A stretch of 64,000 nucleotides of DNA from Typha latifolia (Eukaryota > Streptophyta > Magnoliopsida > Poales > Typhaceae): the NCBI GenBank assembly GCA_019914945.1, contig CM034101.1:7575188-7639187 (forward strand), written 5' to 3'. Below the pieces are notes generated by a model. The model made no database searches and was not told where the DNA came from. It worked only from the letters and a program-made list of their open reading frames with translations. A program made the translations under genes and the position numbers. Shown one piece after another: positions 33,835-45,216 of this stretch (position 1 is its first letter; each line of letters starts with the position of its first letter).

Positions 33835-34167
33835 AAAAAGGGGGAGAGTGTCTAGGTGTGTAGGGGGAGCATGGCAATAGGGGGAGTTTATTAAAGTCTT
33901 TCTGTCTTTCTAATCTTGCTTATAACTTTGCTTGGAGAAATTGTGAACTTTGTCTGTTTAAGTACTTTCGAACTTATGCTCCATTGATAACTTGTGTTTG
34001 GATTGTTTATTCATTTCAAGTTTATTTTCACTTGATCTTGGATTGGTATATGTTTATTTGCAAGGATTGATCTGCAAAGTATTCTAGTCTTGTTGATTGC
34101 TCAATTTGAAGTCTGTGTAATATCTTGTAACCTAAGTGTTTTGTCACAAATTGCCAAAGGGGGAGAT
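33835..34167 (+). promoter_or_regulatory. Repeated polypurine tracts of SIRE
   Basis: AAAAAGGGGGAGAG (33835), TAGGGGGAG (33861), TAGGGGGAG (33879) and finally AAAGGGGGAGAT (34156-34167), which abuts the LTR start TGTTAG. Multiple copies of the AGGGGGAG tract are a known hallmark of Sireviruses. Confidence 0.8.
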
Positions 34168-35122
34168 TGTTAGATTTTTATTTGTTGGCAATTGTGTACA
34201 AAATATTCTGAGTGTATTTTTTCATGTATATGAGCTTTACACAAGTCTAGAATAACTCTGGTTTGAAGAATTGCAAGATTATTGGAGAAAAGCCGTCGAG
34301 TTCACACCGCGTTCACAAACGCGTTCGAACGCGGGTACTGTGTTCACACAGACAGAGAGCCGCGTTCACAAACACGTTCGAACGTGGGTATTACGTTCAC
34401 ATAGACAGAGAGCCGCGTTCACAAACGCGTTCGAACGCGGGTACTACATTCACACAAACCGAGAGTTGCGTTTACAAACGTGTTCGAACGCAACCTGAAG
34501 AATTCAAGTTGTCGCGTTCGAACGCACCTGAGTTCAAGTCATGTCGTTCGAACGCACCCGGGCCGCGTTCGAACGCACCAACGAAGTTTGATAAAATTGG
34601 ACTTTCGTGAGTACGGATAAGACTTGGATTTGGCTCTATCTTGGAGATCATATATAAGGATTGTGATGCCCTATCTTTAGGGTAGTTGAAGAAGCATTAT
34701 TGAAGGAGACTTCTAGAGGCTACATCGATTCTTCAATTAACAAGGTTCCACTCATAATTAAAAAGTTAATCTTTCGTCTTAAGGGTTATCTAGACGAAAG
34801 ATCAATCTCGAGGGTTACTGAGATTGGACTTCAATCACGAGAAATAGTGAATCGTGGGTTCTAGCGAGCAAGACTCAGAAGAACAAAGTCGTTTGGATCG
34901 ACGGGTTGTTTTGTGAGTCGGTCTTGTAACTGCTACTATTCTAGTGATTGGTTTTGATCCGAGTTTGGATCCGTGGTTTTTTCCCGTTTGAGTTTTTCCA
35001 CGTTAAAATCTTGGCGTTCATCTCTGCTTTCGTTCCTAATATTTCTACGGACTTTTACTTAAGCGAACGAGTGATATCATTGCCTAGTATTTAGATACAT
35101 ACCTGTGTCTAGGGGTTTTTCA
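34168..35122 (+). repeat. SIRE 3' LTR (955 bp)
   Basis: TGTTAGATTTTTATTTGTTG to GGGGTTTTTCA. Carries three ~53-bp array units (34310-34485), further single GTTCGAACGC sites to about 34575 and TATATAAGG at 34651. Compared with the 5' LTR it has TCTTTAGGGTAGTTGAAG extra near 34673 and lacks one GTTCGAACGC block. Confidence 0.9.
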
Positions 35123-35678
35123 CCATGAAGAGGCCGTTGTGAAGGGTGTTGAGAAAGATATCCAAGCCGAAATATCGATACATGCATATTCGGGTACTTT
35201 CGCGGCATGGACGTTATGAGTAGATGGACTCGTTAGAAAACATTGTGTACATATCCTCATCGATTTGGGGAGTACATACAACTTTCTAAATGAGAGGTTA
35301 GTGAGGAGATTGGGTTTGGATGCCGAACTGACCACGGGATTTGACGTTGCTATTGGAGACGGCACGAAGCTTATGGCGGAGAGCTTGTGTCACCGGGTCG
35401 GTATACAGGTCCAAGGACATGACATTATTGTGGACTTGTATCCATTGGCGCTACGAGGAGCGGACATTGTCCTTGGTGCTCAGTGGTTACAGAGTTTGGG
35501 ACTCGTAACATTTGATTTCCGGAGCATGTAGATGAAATATAAATAAGAAAACAAAGATGTGCGGCTTGATGGTGTTCGGTCTTTGCCGATTCCTACGATG
35601 CAGCCTTTGGTGGGGTTGCCTTGTGCGTATGATTTGGCATATCTTCTTCAGTTAGGACCAGCAGGAGATGACCCTTAA
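35123..35678 (+). pseudogene. G3 aspartic protease
   Basis: Resumes the G gag-pol after SIRE: acidic VVKGVEKDIQAEIS, then LIDLGSTYNFLNERLVRRLG, FDVAIGDGTKLMAESLC, VQGHDIIVDLYPLALRGAD and IVLGAQWLQSLG. The active motif reads D-L-G (35264-35272) where D-S/T-G is needed; GAT-TTG-GGG differs from a D-S-G codon set by one C-to-T change. Stops at 35218 and 35529. Confidence 0.85.
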
Positions 35679-36353
35679 ATGAGCTTAGGTACTACTATTG
35701 AATTGTCTAATTTATTAGATAACTTTTCTAGACTGTTTGAGAAGCCACAGGAGTTGCCATTGAGGAGAGCGACGGACCATCGCATAGAAATTATACCCAG
35801 GGCTGCATCGGCGAACAAAAGGCCATATTGGTATCCAAATGTGCAAAAAGAAGTTATCTCAAAGATGGTAGCCGAGATGTTGGAGCAAGGTCTCATTTAA
35901 CCAAGTCATAGCTCATACTCATCTCTCGTGCTTTTGGTGCGAAAAAATGACGGAACATGATGTTTTTATGTCGACTATCGAGCACTAAACGCTATTACCG
36001 TCAAGTATCGGTATCCTATTCTGGTTATTGAGGAGTTGCTAGATAACCTTGCAGGGCCGACAATATTTAGTAAGCTTGACTTGAGGGCCGGGTATCATCA
36101 AATTAGAGTTCACCCAGCGGTTGTGCACAAAACTACATTTCAAACTCCGGATGGGCATTACGAGTTCCGAGTGATGCCTTTTGGTCTCACCAATGCTCCA
36201 GCTACCTTTCAAGGCCTCATGAATGATATATTTCAGCCTCTCTTGCGAAGGTATGTCTTGGTATTTTTTGACGATATTTTGGTGTATAGGAGGACTGAAT
36301 TGGAGCATTGGCGGCATTTGGAGGACGTGTTGAATTTGTTGGAGCAAAACTAA
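35679..36353 (+). pseudogene. G3 reverse transcriptase
   Basis: [122 protein letters not shown]. Catalytic FFDD at 36264-36275 is intact. TAA at 35898 and 36351 and TGA at 35960 break the frame. Best RT of the G family in this window. Confidence 0.9.
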
Positions 36354-37219
36354 TTGAAGATCAAGAAGTCCAAGTGCCTTTGGGGAGTACCAAAGGTGGA
36401 GTATTTAGGCCACATCATTTCATCGGATGGTGTAGCGGTGGATCCTCAAAAGGTTGCATGTATGACCGTTTGGCCTATTCCTACTACTACCACCGGATTG
36501 AGAGGATTTTTAGGGTTGACCGGATATTATCGACGCTTCATCGCTGTATATGGCAAGATCGCTGCTCCTCTCACTTCTTTGTTGAAGAAGAACTCTTTTA
36601 GATGGACGGATGAAGCCACTTCATCCTTTGAAAAATTAAAAACAGCAATGACGACAGCACCCGTTCTAGTGCTACCAGACTTCACCAAAGAATTCATTGT
36701 TGAATGTGATGCATCAGGTGTTAGCATAGGAGTTGTACTAATGCAAGAAGCATGTCCCATTGCCTATCTTAGCAAGGCTTTATCGCAAAAATCTCAACAA
36801 TTATCGACTTATAAGAGAGAGATGTTGGCAATTCTGTATGTGGTGACAAAGTGGAGGCCTTATTTGATCGGTAGACGATTCATTATCCGAACCGATCAAA
36901 GGAGCCTTCCATACTTTATGGGACGGTGCATACACACTCCGGCATAGCAAAGATGGGTCACAAAATTGCTGGGATATGATTATGAAATCCAATACAAGAA
37001 GGGAACGAAAAATATAGTGGCGGATGCACTATCGCGCCAACCCAATACCGCAGAGCTTGCAGCTTATTCATCTCCTACCTTTCCCTTTCTTGACGAGCTG
37101 AGGTATGCATGTACTTCTGACTCAAATGTTTTGAGATTATTGTAGAAGGTGTTGGATGATCCGGAGCGCCATCTAGAGTTGGAGAATCGAGGCGGTTTAT
37201 TGCTAGACTGCGGATGCAT
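36354..37219 (+). pseudogene. G3 RT thumb, RNase H and linker
   Basis: KIKKSKCLWGVPKVEYLGHI, LRGFLGLTGYYRRFIAVYGK, then RNase H: PDFTKEFIVECDASGVSIGV (Asp), IAYLSKALSQKSQQLSTYKR, EMLAILYVVTKWRPYL, IIRTDQRSLPYF (Asp). A linker LLGYDYEIQYKKGTKN and VADALSRQPNTAELAAY follows. 197 codons are open from 36354 to 36947, then TAG. Confidence 0.88.
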
Positions 37220-37500
37220 TCATGTGTTGGAGCGTATTGGTTCGGTTCCATATAGTTTGGAGCTGCCGGAGGGGTCGACAGTGCATCTTGTCTTTCATGT
37301 TTCATTGCCGAGGGAGCACACTGGAGATCATGAGATCGTTGGATCAATTCTACGAGAGCCATTGGAGGAGATAGAGATTGTAGAGCCAGTTTGTGTACTT
37401 GTTAAGCGTCGACGACGACATGGTACAATATTGGAGATGGAGATTCTAGTTGAGTGCCTTGGCAAGCCATTCGATGAGGCGACATGAGAGTTGGAGACTG
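37220..37500 (+). pseudogene. G3 chromodomain-like tail fused to linker by integrase deletion
   Basis: The frame passes without a break from LLLDCGCIHV to LERIGSVPYSLELPEG. In G4 these are separated by the zinc domain and catalytic core of integrase. About 1.2-1.4 kb is therefore missing at about 37233. The tail has VFHVSLPREHTGDHEIVGSI and ILVECLGKPFDEAT, then a TGA at 37485, then ELETDILECFPNFSP. The element could not integrate itself. Confidence 0.8.
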
Positions 37501-37534
37501 ACATTTTGGAATGTTTCCCTAACTTTTCACCTTA

Positions 37535-37562
37535 AGAGCAAGGTAGGGGAAGCATGGTGGAT
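37535..37562 (+). promoter_or_regulatory. G3 polypurine tract
   Basis: AGGTAGGGGAAGCATGGTGG before the LTR start TAATACGAATCGG. Confidence 0.7.
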
Positions 37563-38454
37563 TAATACGAATCGGATTAAATTGGATCACATCAAAAAGA
37601 GATTAGGCTCAATAGATTGAGTCTAATTATCTTATTTGGTTATTTGGTTTAGTTAGCGTCTTAGTAAGTTTAGATTTTATTTAATTAGCTAAATCCATCT
37701 TTGCGCAGTTTTAGAAAATATTCATAGAATATTATACATATATCCAAATAATATTAAACAGGTTGTATAAGGTCGCCAACCTCCCAATCTACAACTTTGA
37801 TATTTATGACTTCTCTAGATTCGGAATCTATCTATGACAAAACGAAAGCTTAATCTGAGAGGTAATCAGAAAAAATAAGGAATGCTACTTTACTTGGTTT
37901 GTTAGGGTTTCATATTGTTATAGGACTTGTTGGCTAGCCTCTATAAATATGTGGATGGCAGCCAACTTCATTATGTAATTGAATTATTGATTTCTTGCCT
38001 CCTATCTTCTCTCAGGACTTCTCCCTCCTCCTTCTTCACCATCCTTCCACCTCTACCGTTAGCAAGATTTCTCCTAACTTCTAATCTCCCTCGACTGTCG
38101 AGTCACCCCTCTTCTTCGGGATCTCAACTACTTCGTTCCCTTCGTCTACTTCCCTTAATCACTTCCACAATCCACCCTCACCTCCATATCCATCCATAAC
38201 CCTAACATCCACTTCACCCGTCACCACCACCATCACCCACATTATTCCGTGTTTTCGTCTAATCAGCGAAGGGCGTAAATACAAAAGTTGTAGATTAGGA
38301 AGTTACGGATCCAACCCAATTGATTTCATAATTTTCTGACTACTAGAAAATATCTGACGAATAATTTCTAATGGTTGCACGGACTGCTTCCTACAATAAA
38401 TTCAAATCATAAAGAATTGTTCCGTAGTCGATTTTTTGGTTCCAAATCCTATCA
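37563..38454 (+). repeat. G3 3' LTR
   Basis: TAATACGAATCGG (first G of TGATACG now A) to AAATCCTATCA, 892 bp. Same U3 as the 5' LTR at 22544, with the palindrome at 37603-37626. TATA CTCTATAAATATGTGG at about 37937. Confidence 0.85.
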
Positions 38455-38486
38455 ATTTGGTATTAGAGCTTATCAAAGTTGTATCA
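38455..38486 (+). other. 32-bp primer-site tail after G3 3' LTR
   Basis: ATTTGGTATTAGAGCTTATC followed by AAAGTTGTATCA. This matches the first one and a half units of the primer-site repeat after the 5' LTR (23392-23424). It ends in TATCA like the LTR, and T2 sequence resumes next. A 3' LTR should not be followed by primer-site sequence. Confidence 0.7.
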
Positions 38487-38567
38487 TAACCCATCTTGTC
38501 GCGTGAGCCGCACGTGCTGTGTGGGCGCGTGGGTGTGCACATGCTCATGCCGGATGGGGGCGTTACA
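38487..38567 (+). repeat. Distal end of T2
   Basis: TGTCGCGTGAGCC through GGATGGGGGCGTTACA aligns with the end of T3 (30376-30455). Several C-to-T and G-to-A changes mark it as old and probably methylated. Confidence 0.8.
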
Positions 38568-39484
38568 TGCCATCTCCTCAAAAGAGGAGATTAAGCAATT
38601 AAAGATTGCTGAGCAATAAAAAGAGAGTAAAATCACAAATTTGAAGGCCCAAGTACCTCAAGAGACAAATCTAGAAGATAATAATGGATCATTTTCTTCT
38701 TATAATCCACCTCCTCAACATCAACTAAAAATGATACATTTAGATACCATGCAACGGTTGATAGCTAAAAATGTTAGAGCATATCATTGGCAAACTCAAT
38801 TTTCTCTAAATTATAGGTAACGTCAATTTGCCAATTTTAAGGAAATGGATCTCCACACGAACATCTTGCTCACTTTCTTGCAGCTTGTTAAGACGCTGTC
38901 CATAATTGTGTTCTTCTTCTTCAACAATTTGTTCAAATACTCTTTAGACCAGCATTTACATGGTACAATAAATTACCTCTAGGATCTATTGCCCCTTGGG
39001 AACAAATGCAAGAAGCTTTTCTTCAACGCTTTTATAGTACTCAAAGGATTGTTGGAATCATAAAACTTACTCAAACTAAACAAGAAACACATGAAAAGGC
39101 TACTGATTTATTAATAGACAAAGAAACTTGGGCCTTCATTGTCTACAACCAATCACTAAACTAGAAGCTATTCGCATGTGTATAAACTTGTGTCTAGATA
39201 TGATAGTTTATCTACAAGGTGTTTCTCCACTCATATTTGAAGAATTGGCTTCTAAAACTATAGGTATAGAAAATTTTCTTAGTCTTATAGTACGAAGAAC
39301 AAAAGGAATGACAAATATGTTTGATCGCACCAAAAGAGAAAAAGAAATTCTTGTTGCACAAGATCAATATTAGCTTAAAGAATATTTATCACAATTGATA
39401 TCTAGAAGGTCAAAGACTCTTAGAGAAAGAAAAGAAAAAAAATTTCCATAAGAAAAAGTGGTAGACATTTTTCAAAGTAGCAGA
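38568..39484 (+). pseudogene. Tat-like gag
   Basis: SSKEEIKQLKIAEQ begins a coiled-coil-like N-terminus, then NNGSFSSYNPPPQHQ, then a Gag core: a WEQMQEAFLQRFYSTQR-type stretch near 39000-39055 (frame broken), LTQTKQETHEKATD, and NLGLHCLQPITKLEAIRMCI, LCLDMIVYLQGVSPLIFEEL, ASKTIGIENFL. A basic tail follows. At least four frame breaks. Confidence 0.7.
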
Positions 39485-41998
39485 CAGTGCTCGGCTCGGG
39501 CCCAACACTATAGCAAAGATTTCTTCTCTTCTCTTTTATGTAAATTATTTAATTTATTTTCTAATGATAAAGTAAATTAGATTATTTAGATAATTAATTA
39601 TGTTGATAATTTACACTCACTAGTATAATTATTAGTGAAGTATTTTTAGTATAATAATAAATTAATTATAATTATAATATTTGCATATAAATTTTATTTA
39701 TGATTTAGTTATTATTTATTAGATTAATTCATGTAGCCTTATCAATAATAATCTTATATTTATATTTATATTTCATATAACTATTTTTAGCATCTTATTA
39801 TTGTCTACTACTTTGTATAAAATGAAATACTAAGCTTGCATATTATTTTTGTATAATAGGATAATGACTATTTTACATATAATTTATGATTACTTAAATA
39901 AGAGTAAGCATTGCAAAATAATTAGTAATAAGATTATATTTATATTTTATTTTTATAAATCTTATATATGGTCGTTGTTAGTTATTTACAAAAGGAGATA
40001 AATTATTATATACTTATTACTTATTCTATAATTAGCAAACTAGGATTTTTATTAAATAAATATAAATTATGGTAATAGCATATTAATATTATCACAATTA
40101 AATTTATCCTTTAAATCTAATTAATTTTAAACCTAATAGACTATCATATTTTACTCGAACGGATTATAATCGGATAAACAACTAAATTTATGTCACCTAA
40201 ACATTTTCAGATCCCGAACCCCTTATGTGAGACCCTGTGGACCTTGTTAGCAATTAGTTGTCACTCGTTTGCCGGATGTGAGGGATACATAGTTTGTGTC
40301 TTCTGATCAGATATGAGTAGTCTTATCCCCTAGATGCTTTTTTCAAATTAGGATATGTTATATAATTATGTATATGCATATTTTGGCCTCCAACATAATT
40401 ATATGACTTTATCTAGAGATGATTTCAGTCAAGTATATTTTATTATGTATTTGATTAGGCTAATTGTAGATGACTATACTGTTATGATTTTATGTCGAGA
40501 TGATCTATAGCATGAGTATGCATGTGATAGATTAGCATGAGTATGCATGTGGTACATGTACCATTGGAGATTTCATTACATAATATATTTTTTTGACTCT
40601 CTTACCACCTAAATTTTTGATATACATGACTTGTTATAGTACTGAATAAAATACATATAATCTATCATTTAGAAGAAAAGCATGAAATCTGATTGAAATG
40701 ATGGTTGGTAGAAAGCGTGAGTATACCCAAGTGGGCATGAGGGTTAGGACGTGCTTGGTGGATGATTGATCGCTCGACATAATCGCGATCCTATGGCCTT
40801 ACGTCCGAGGTCGTTAGTCTGTGTGCGTAGCAAATATTTAGACACATGTCGTTCGCTATGACATATGTGACAAGTTATCCTCATGTATTTCTATTAGCTA
40901 GAAGAGTGTCCGGTCTAAATGGATGTTGATACTCTTAGCAAATAGCAGGGTATAGTTATGATTGAGATTCTCTTTGCGGATGACAAAGTATGCTTTGAGC
41001 TTTCCGGCATGATGTTGAGATCGAGTACCAAGTATTGACTGTGCACAGTGGTCTAGTATGATGATAACATTCAGAGATGACATTAATGATTGAGATTTTA
41101 AAAAATACATATAATTTTATTATTATTTTAATACACCTAGTTATCGAGTGGTCAATATACACTATTTGTGGTTGCATTTGATATCATAGCATAGTCATAG
41201 TCATAATGCACTATATGTGTCATATTTGAGAGAGAGTTATAATGATGGTATGATATGAAGATTTATTTTTATATTGTCAAAAATAATATACTTTCATAAG
41301 TTATGACATGATATCTACATCATTTATATATTATTAAGGATACATTCATATACTCATTCATGACATGATGCTCTTATGTAATTCATATTATCCTAGAACA
41401 TGATTTACTCTCTGTTTGACATCATTGATTCGGTATAAGATCTATTCACTAAGCCTTTTACTCATGACTCTTTTATTTCTTTTCTAACCCTCCAAATATT
41501 ATGGTAAGTGATAGTGACTTGAGATATCCTGAAATAATATTTTAGAATGATGAGGTGAGCTATAGGTGTGAGACGGTATAGATAATATTTTGTATAGAAA
41601 TTGAGTTGTATTATTGTTTATTATATTTGTACTTTACTATATCGGGCGATAATTTGTATAATACATGTCGATTATAGTGTACTCATGTATCGGTTGTTTT
41701 AGTTATATCTTGATGGTTTGTCGTGGCATGTGTGGCCTTGTTAGATTATGTAGTGGTCTAGTGTATATTATTGTGGACTTGGATATTCATATGTTAACAG
41801 GGTTTATTTGGTTAGTAGTATGATTTATTTGGTGATGGATTATGTGTGCATAGATATGTTAGCATGTTTTATTTGATGATGTCATGGGCACAGGAGTGTA
41901 TCTGTGCGTGACGGGTCTCACCTGACCTGTCGCGTGCACCACGCTTGCCGTGTGGGCGCATGGGGATGCACGTGCCCGTGCCGAGCGGGGGCATTACA
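39485..41998 (+). repeat. T4: 5'-truncated T-family LTR
   Basis: Begins inside the T LTR at the GTGCTCGGCTCGG palindrome remnant and ends GAGCGGGGGCATTACA at 41998. AT-rich middle (39540-40200), then segments collinear with T1 and T2. The CT tract and start of the LTR are missing. Tat reading resumes at 41999. Confidence 0.8.
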
Positions 41999-42812
41999 AA
42001 TATACTTCACATGACCTTTCTTATGCTCCTATGGAGCATTATGAAAGATCAAACCATATGCTACCTTACAACCTATTGAAGGATGCTTATAGCCCACATT
42101 AAAAGAATTGTATCAACAGATGATGAAGAATCTATGTCTGATAAAAAGCCACAATATGATCATTATGGGAGACCATATATTAGCAAGAGACAAAGAAAGA
42201 ATAAGCCTTTAAGCAAATGATTAGAGCCGCTAAGTTTGATCCTCCAATGTCATTGCCTCCTCCAAATTGGCAACCAAAACCAAAGACTTATAAGATGCCT
42301 AAATATAAAGTCTTAAAAAAGATAATGCCATATGAAGAGATACAAGGATATATTGATCAAGTGTCTGAAGATCTTTGAACTGGAAAACCATATGTTTCAA
42401 ATAATAATACCGAGAGGGAAGACTATCTTGCCATGTTATAGGAGTTTTTGAAGAAGATGATGGTTCTCCCTGTTTTCTAGAAGAAGAGCCAGCCGAAGTT
42501 TACGAGATCATAACCTATTATGGACGTTGATTTCCTGACTCTTGTCCTCCAACGCCAAAGAAAATGACCAAGTCCCCCAAGCAATATCAAAAGTAAACTC
42601 TAGTGAGCCTATTAAATATAATGTAATTGCTCATTTAAATAAAATATCATCATTGCTTAGTGTATATGATGCCTTGTGTCTTTCTTTCGATCTTCGCAAA
42701 TCTCTCAATACAACTTTATCCTTTCCCGATGACTATAGAATAGAAGTCTCTCAAACTGAGACTCAAATAGCTAACTAATTTAATATTGAATTCATAAATG
42801 ATAATTTATTAC
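41999..42812 (+). pseudogene. Tat-like gag-protease linker
   Basis: SYAPMEHYERSNHMLPYNLL, then KFDPPMSLPPPNWQPKPKTY, then SEPIKYNVIAHLNKISSLLS with VYDALCLSFDLRKSLNTTLS (42542-42778). The last block resembles the segment before the protease of Tat-like gag-pol (LKKIPSLLSVYDAL). Stops throughout. Confidence 0.6.
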
Positions 42813-43660
42813 TGTTGTGATTCTTAATTTTGGTGCATAATGAAACCACTTCAATTTGTATAAATTTATATTTATATTTTAGGAAAATAAAATAGTTTTT
42901 AGCAGGTGCGTTCGAACGCGGTTGTTTGAACGCCTAATTCGCGTTCACACATACAAATAACACGTTTTGGCCTTTCGAACACCTAATCTCACATTCGCAC
43001 GTAAAGAGAATGTGTTTTGGCCATTCAAACGCAATCGAGGTGCGTTCGAACGCACGAAGGTTTAAGTTGAGTTGTAATAGTACTTGTTTAGGGTTAAGTT
43101 GAGTTGTAATAGGATTTGTTTAGGAGTTTTGGATGTTTTGCTAACCTCTATATATGTGGAAAAGTAGCCTCTATTGATTACTGAATATTAGAATTAGTTT
43201 TCATCTAGGCTTGTGCCATCTTCTCCCTCCTTCTTCCTCCCCCTTGTTATCCAACCCAAGTTCTCGTCTACAACCGAGATTAATCCTCCATCGCTTCTCC
43301 CTCCTCCCTCTAGGAACCAGCCTTACCTAGAAGCTTCCTTCTTCGCCCCTCATCTAGTTCTAAGCACTAATCTATCCACCATACCATAATCATCTTCCAT
43401 AACTTCAACCACATATTCCATGTTCATCCCGTTATCCCAAACTTCCGGCCACTATTTCATATGTAACCTTCGATCTACTCATCCGATAGTTGTGATTCTA
43501 GTTGTGTTGGATTCCTAACTCATATAGGAACAACATATCCAAATATCAGATCAATCCAACAGTTAGATCGATCCCAGTTGCCTTCACAAGTTCAGTGCTG
43601 ATTTTTGTCCAAATTATCAATTCGGATAGAAACTTATCTTCACCAAAAGCGACCGTAACA
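42813..43660 (+). repeat. L3 solo LTR (848 bp)
   Basis: TGTTGTGATTC to GACCGTAACA, with ATTAC on both sides (42808-42812, 43661-43665). Contains the GCGTTCGAACGC cassette (42907-43055), CTCTATATATGTGG as TATA box (43147-43160) and a pyrimidine-rich leader. No primer site or coding sequence remains. Confidence 0.85.
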
Positions 43661-44074
43661 ATTACTAGGATCAAAGTTACATAATAAACCTTTGCTAATA
43701 ATAGGAGAAATTGATGATATGCCTATATCTAGAATAATGTTTGATTGTAGTTATGCTATCAATCTTCTACCACTTCATACATTTTATAATCTAGGATATA
43801 TTACTAAAACAGTTAACACCAAGCAGAATTGTTGTACAAGGTTTCAATCAAAGTGGCTAGCAAACATTAGGCTTTATTGCCTAATATTAAAACTTTAAGA
43901 AATGGTGACAAGCATCATCTTTCATGTCATAGATGCTCTAACATCATATAATGCTTTATTAGGATGACCTTGGCTTCATGAATATAAAGTTATTTCTTCA
44001 ACATTTCATCAATATTACCAATCAGATAGATTTAGACGTAAGAAAATTATAAAAATTTAAGTGGTAGTAGCCTC
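43661..44074 (+). pseudogene. Tat-like protease
   Basis: KPLLIIGEIDDMPISRIMFD then CSYAINLLPLHTFYNLGYI (43685-43795), where the second residue triad should be D-T/S-G and reads D-C-S. Then KWLANIRLYCLI, a stop, LTSYNALLG and PWLHEYKVISSTFHQYY. Similarity ends near 44065. Confidence 0.65.
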
Positions 44075-44404
44075 ATGATTTAGGGTTCTAATGGCTCTAG
44101 TTTTACCTAAATTGGAGGTCAAGATAAAAAGTTAAAAATTAAATAATGGAGATAGGTCAGAACGTGGTAAAATGGTAAATATCTGATGTTGTGACGGTCG
44201 TTAGAGGGTGGTGGATAGCCAAGGGTGGTGATGGATGGCCGTAGGGTAGTGTGTCTACTAGAGGAAAGTGGTGACTAGGGTTTGGAAGCTTTGGAGGTTC
44301 TGCGAATATGATCTACTCCTAAAAAGATAAAGACGATCTAACAGCTATGATGAAACGGTAAATACGGTAATAAGAAAATAATTAAAATTAATTAATTATC
44401 AATG
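44075..44404 (-). repeat. L5-type LTR fragment
   Basis: Its reverse complement aligns with 49990-50170 in the L5 LTR: CTAGTCACCAC, CCATCACCACCCTTGGCTAT, CCATTATTTAATTTTTAAC. Truncated on both sides. Confidence 0.65.
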
Positions 44405-44612
44405 CTTGGCTTGGATGCTTAACAAGGAGCCCAATACTTGGATGAGTCTTAGGCCGTAGAAGACGGCGCCAATGGTCCAAATTAGAGACCAAAGTCCTAA
44501 TCGAGTGGCTAGGCAAGCCCACTAATGAGTCTACCTAGGAGCTCGAGTCAAACATTATGGACTGCTTTCCTAATTGCACACCTTGATGGCAAGGTAGCAG
44601 AAGCATAGTGGA
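44405..44612 (+). pseudogene. Gypsy 3' end: chromodomain-like tail and purine tract
   Basis: In frame: VLIEWLGKPTNESTWELESN then IMDCFPN, the same LVxWxGKPxxExTWE pattern as in the G elements. GGCAAGGTAGCAGAAGC AT GTGGA-like purine tract follows at 44588-44612. It is only the last ~200 bp of an element. Confidence 0.7.
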
Positions 44613-45216
44613 TTACTTGGGTCATCACAAGCATGGATACGACATGTGAATCTAATTCATGTTTCAATTTCTTAGTATTTTTTATAAATATGATTTTCTA
44701 GCTAGTGTATTCGAATGCAAGGGAAAGGAAAAGGCGTTCGAACGTGTTGTTTGAACTCCTGCATAGTATTCGCATATTCACAGAAATTGTTCTGTCCATT
44801 TGAATGCAAGAAAAAGGCGTTTGAACACCCTGTCATCACCTTAACTCTTATCCACCATCCCTAACCTTTCTCCACCATCATCCCTATCGGCACCACCCCA
44901 TCATCGTCGGCCTACGACCACCATATTCAACCTAGGAGTCTGTGCCTCCACCCACGGATCTCAAATCCCGCTTGGATCTGAATCCAGCAGTTTTGACCTT
45001 CGTATACTATTTTAAAGATATCTCTCAATCTGGCCATCTGATTCTAGTGCAATTAGACTCGTTGGAAAGATCTTTTCTTAGAGTCTACAACATATCAAAA
45101 TCTCATGTCAATCCAAATGCTAGATCTGTTTGAAAATCTCTTGAAATCTCCATACAAATTCCTACCCATATTTACTTGTGAGTCGGATCAACCCTTTTTA
45201 ATAGGAGATCGTATCA
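44613..45216 (+). repeat. L4 LTR, degenerate
   Basis: Starts after the purine tract and ends GGAGATCGTATCA at 45216. Contains decayed GTTCGAACG and GTATTCGCATATTCACAGAA motifs (44708-44830), so it belongs to the cassette-bearing group. No TATA box is obvious. Start position is approximate. Confidence 0.6.

Larger units (their letters stand above)
24767..35122 (+). mobile_element. SIRE-like Ty1/copia element, near complete but inactive
   Basis: Both LTRs are present (24767-25714 and 34168-35122), with TGTTAG/TTTTTCA ends and CCATG on both sides (24762-24766, 35123-35127). Order: LTR, primer site, gag, protease, integrase, RT, RNase H, spacer with env-like remnant, repeated polypurine tracts, LTR. 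Gag with an N-terminal NYGYWKARM pattern, two zinc knuckles, a long 3' spacer and multiple AGGGGGAG tracts are features of the SIRE/Maximus (Sirevirus) group. It is 10.4 kb with the T3 insertion, 8.4 kb without. Confidence 0.9.
22544..38486 (+). mobile_element. G2/G3: one chromovirus-like G element split by SIRE
   Basis: 5' LTR 22544-23391, gag to 24766, then the SIRE element; the same element resumes at 35123 with protease, RT, RNase H, a chromodomain-like tail, purine tract and 3' LTR 37563-38454 plus a 32-bp tail. The two halves join at CCATG, the SIRE target duplication. Most of the integrase is deleted at 37220. It was inserted into the end of T2, with a few bases of T lost at the edge. 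Confidence 0.85.
18965..38567 (+). mobile_element. T2: T-family solo LTR split by a G element
   Basis: Starts TGTAACAACCC at 18965, flanked by TTCCA. T-LTR sequence runs to GTGCGTGACG at 22542, where the G element begins. The missing final ~80 bp (TGTCGCGTGAG through GGGGGCGTTACA) is found at 38487-38567 on the far side of the G element, flanked by TGCCA. Taken together the pieces make one nearly full T LTR with a 4/5 matching duplication. Two patches of SIRE-type copia sequence lie inside it. Confidence 0.75.
17495..44074 (+). mobile_element. Tat-like Ty3/gypsy host, heavily interrupted (approximate ends)
   Basis: Recognisable pieces are gag (38568-39484), gag-protease linker (41999-42812) and protease (43661-44074), all plus strand. 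They read on across T4 and L3. The 17495-18964 block is included because T2, inserted between 18964 and 38568, has near-matching flanks TTCCA and TGCCA, which makes the two sides contiguous. RT and integrase are not seen. Tat assignment rests on the gag and protease style (WEQMQEAF, LLPLHT); treat as tentative. Confidence 0.55.

Noticed and set aside
38487..38567. A separate small T-family fragment
   Set aside because: It supplies exactly the end missing from T2 at 22543, with a near-matching outer flank. It is better explained as the far side of T2.
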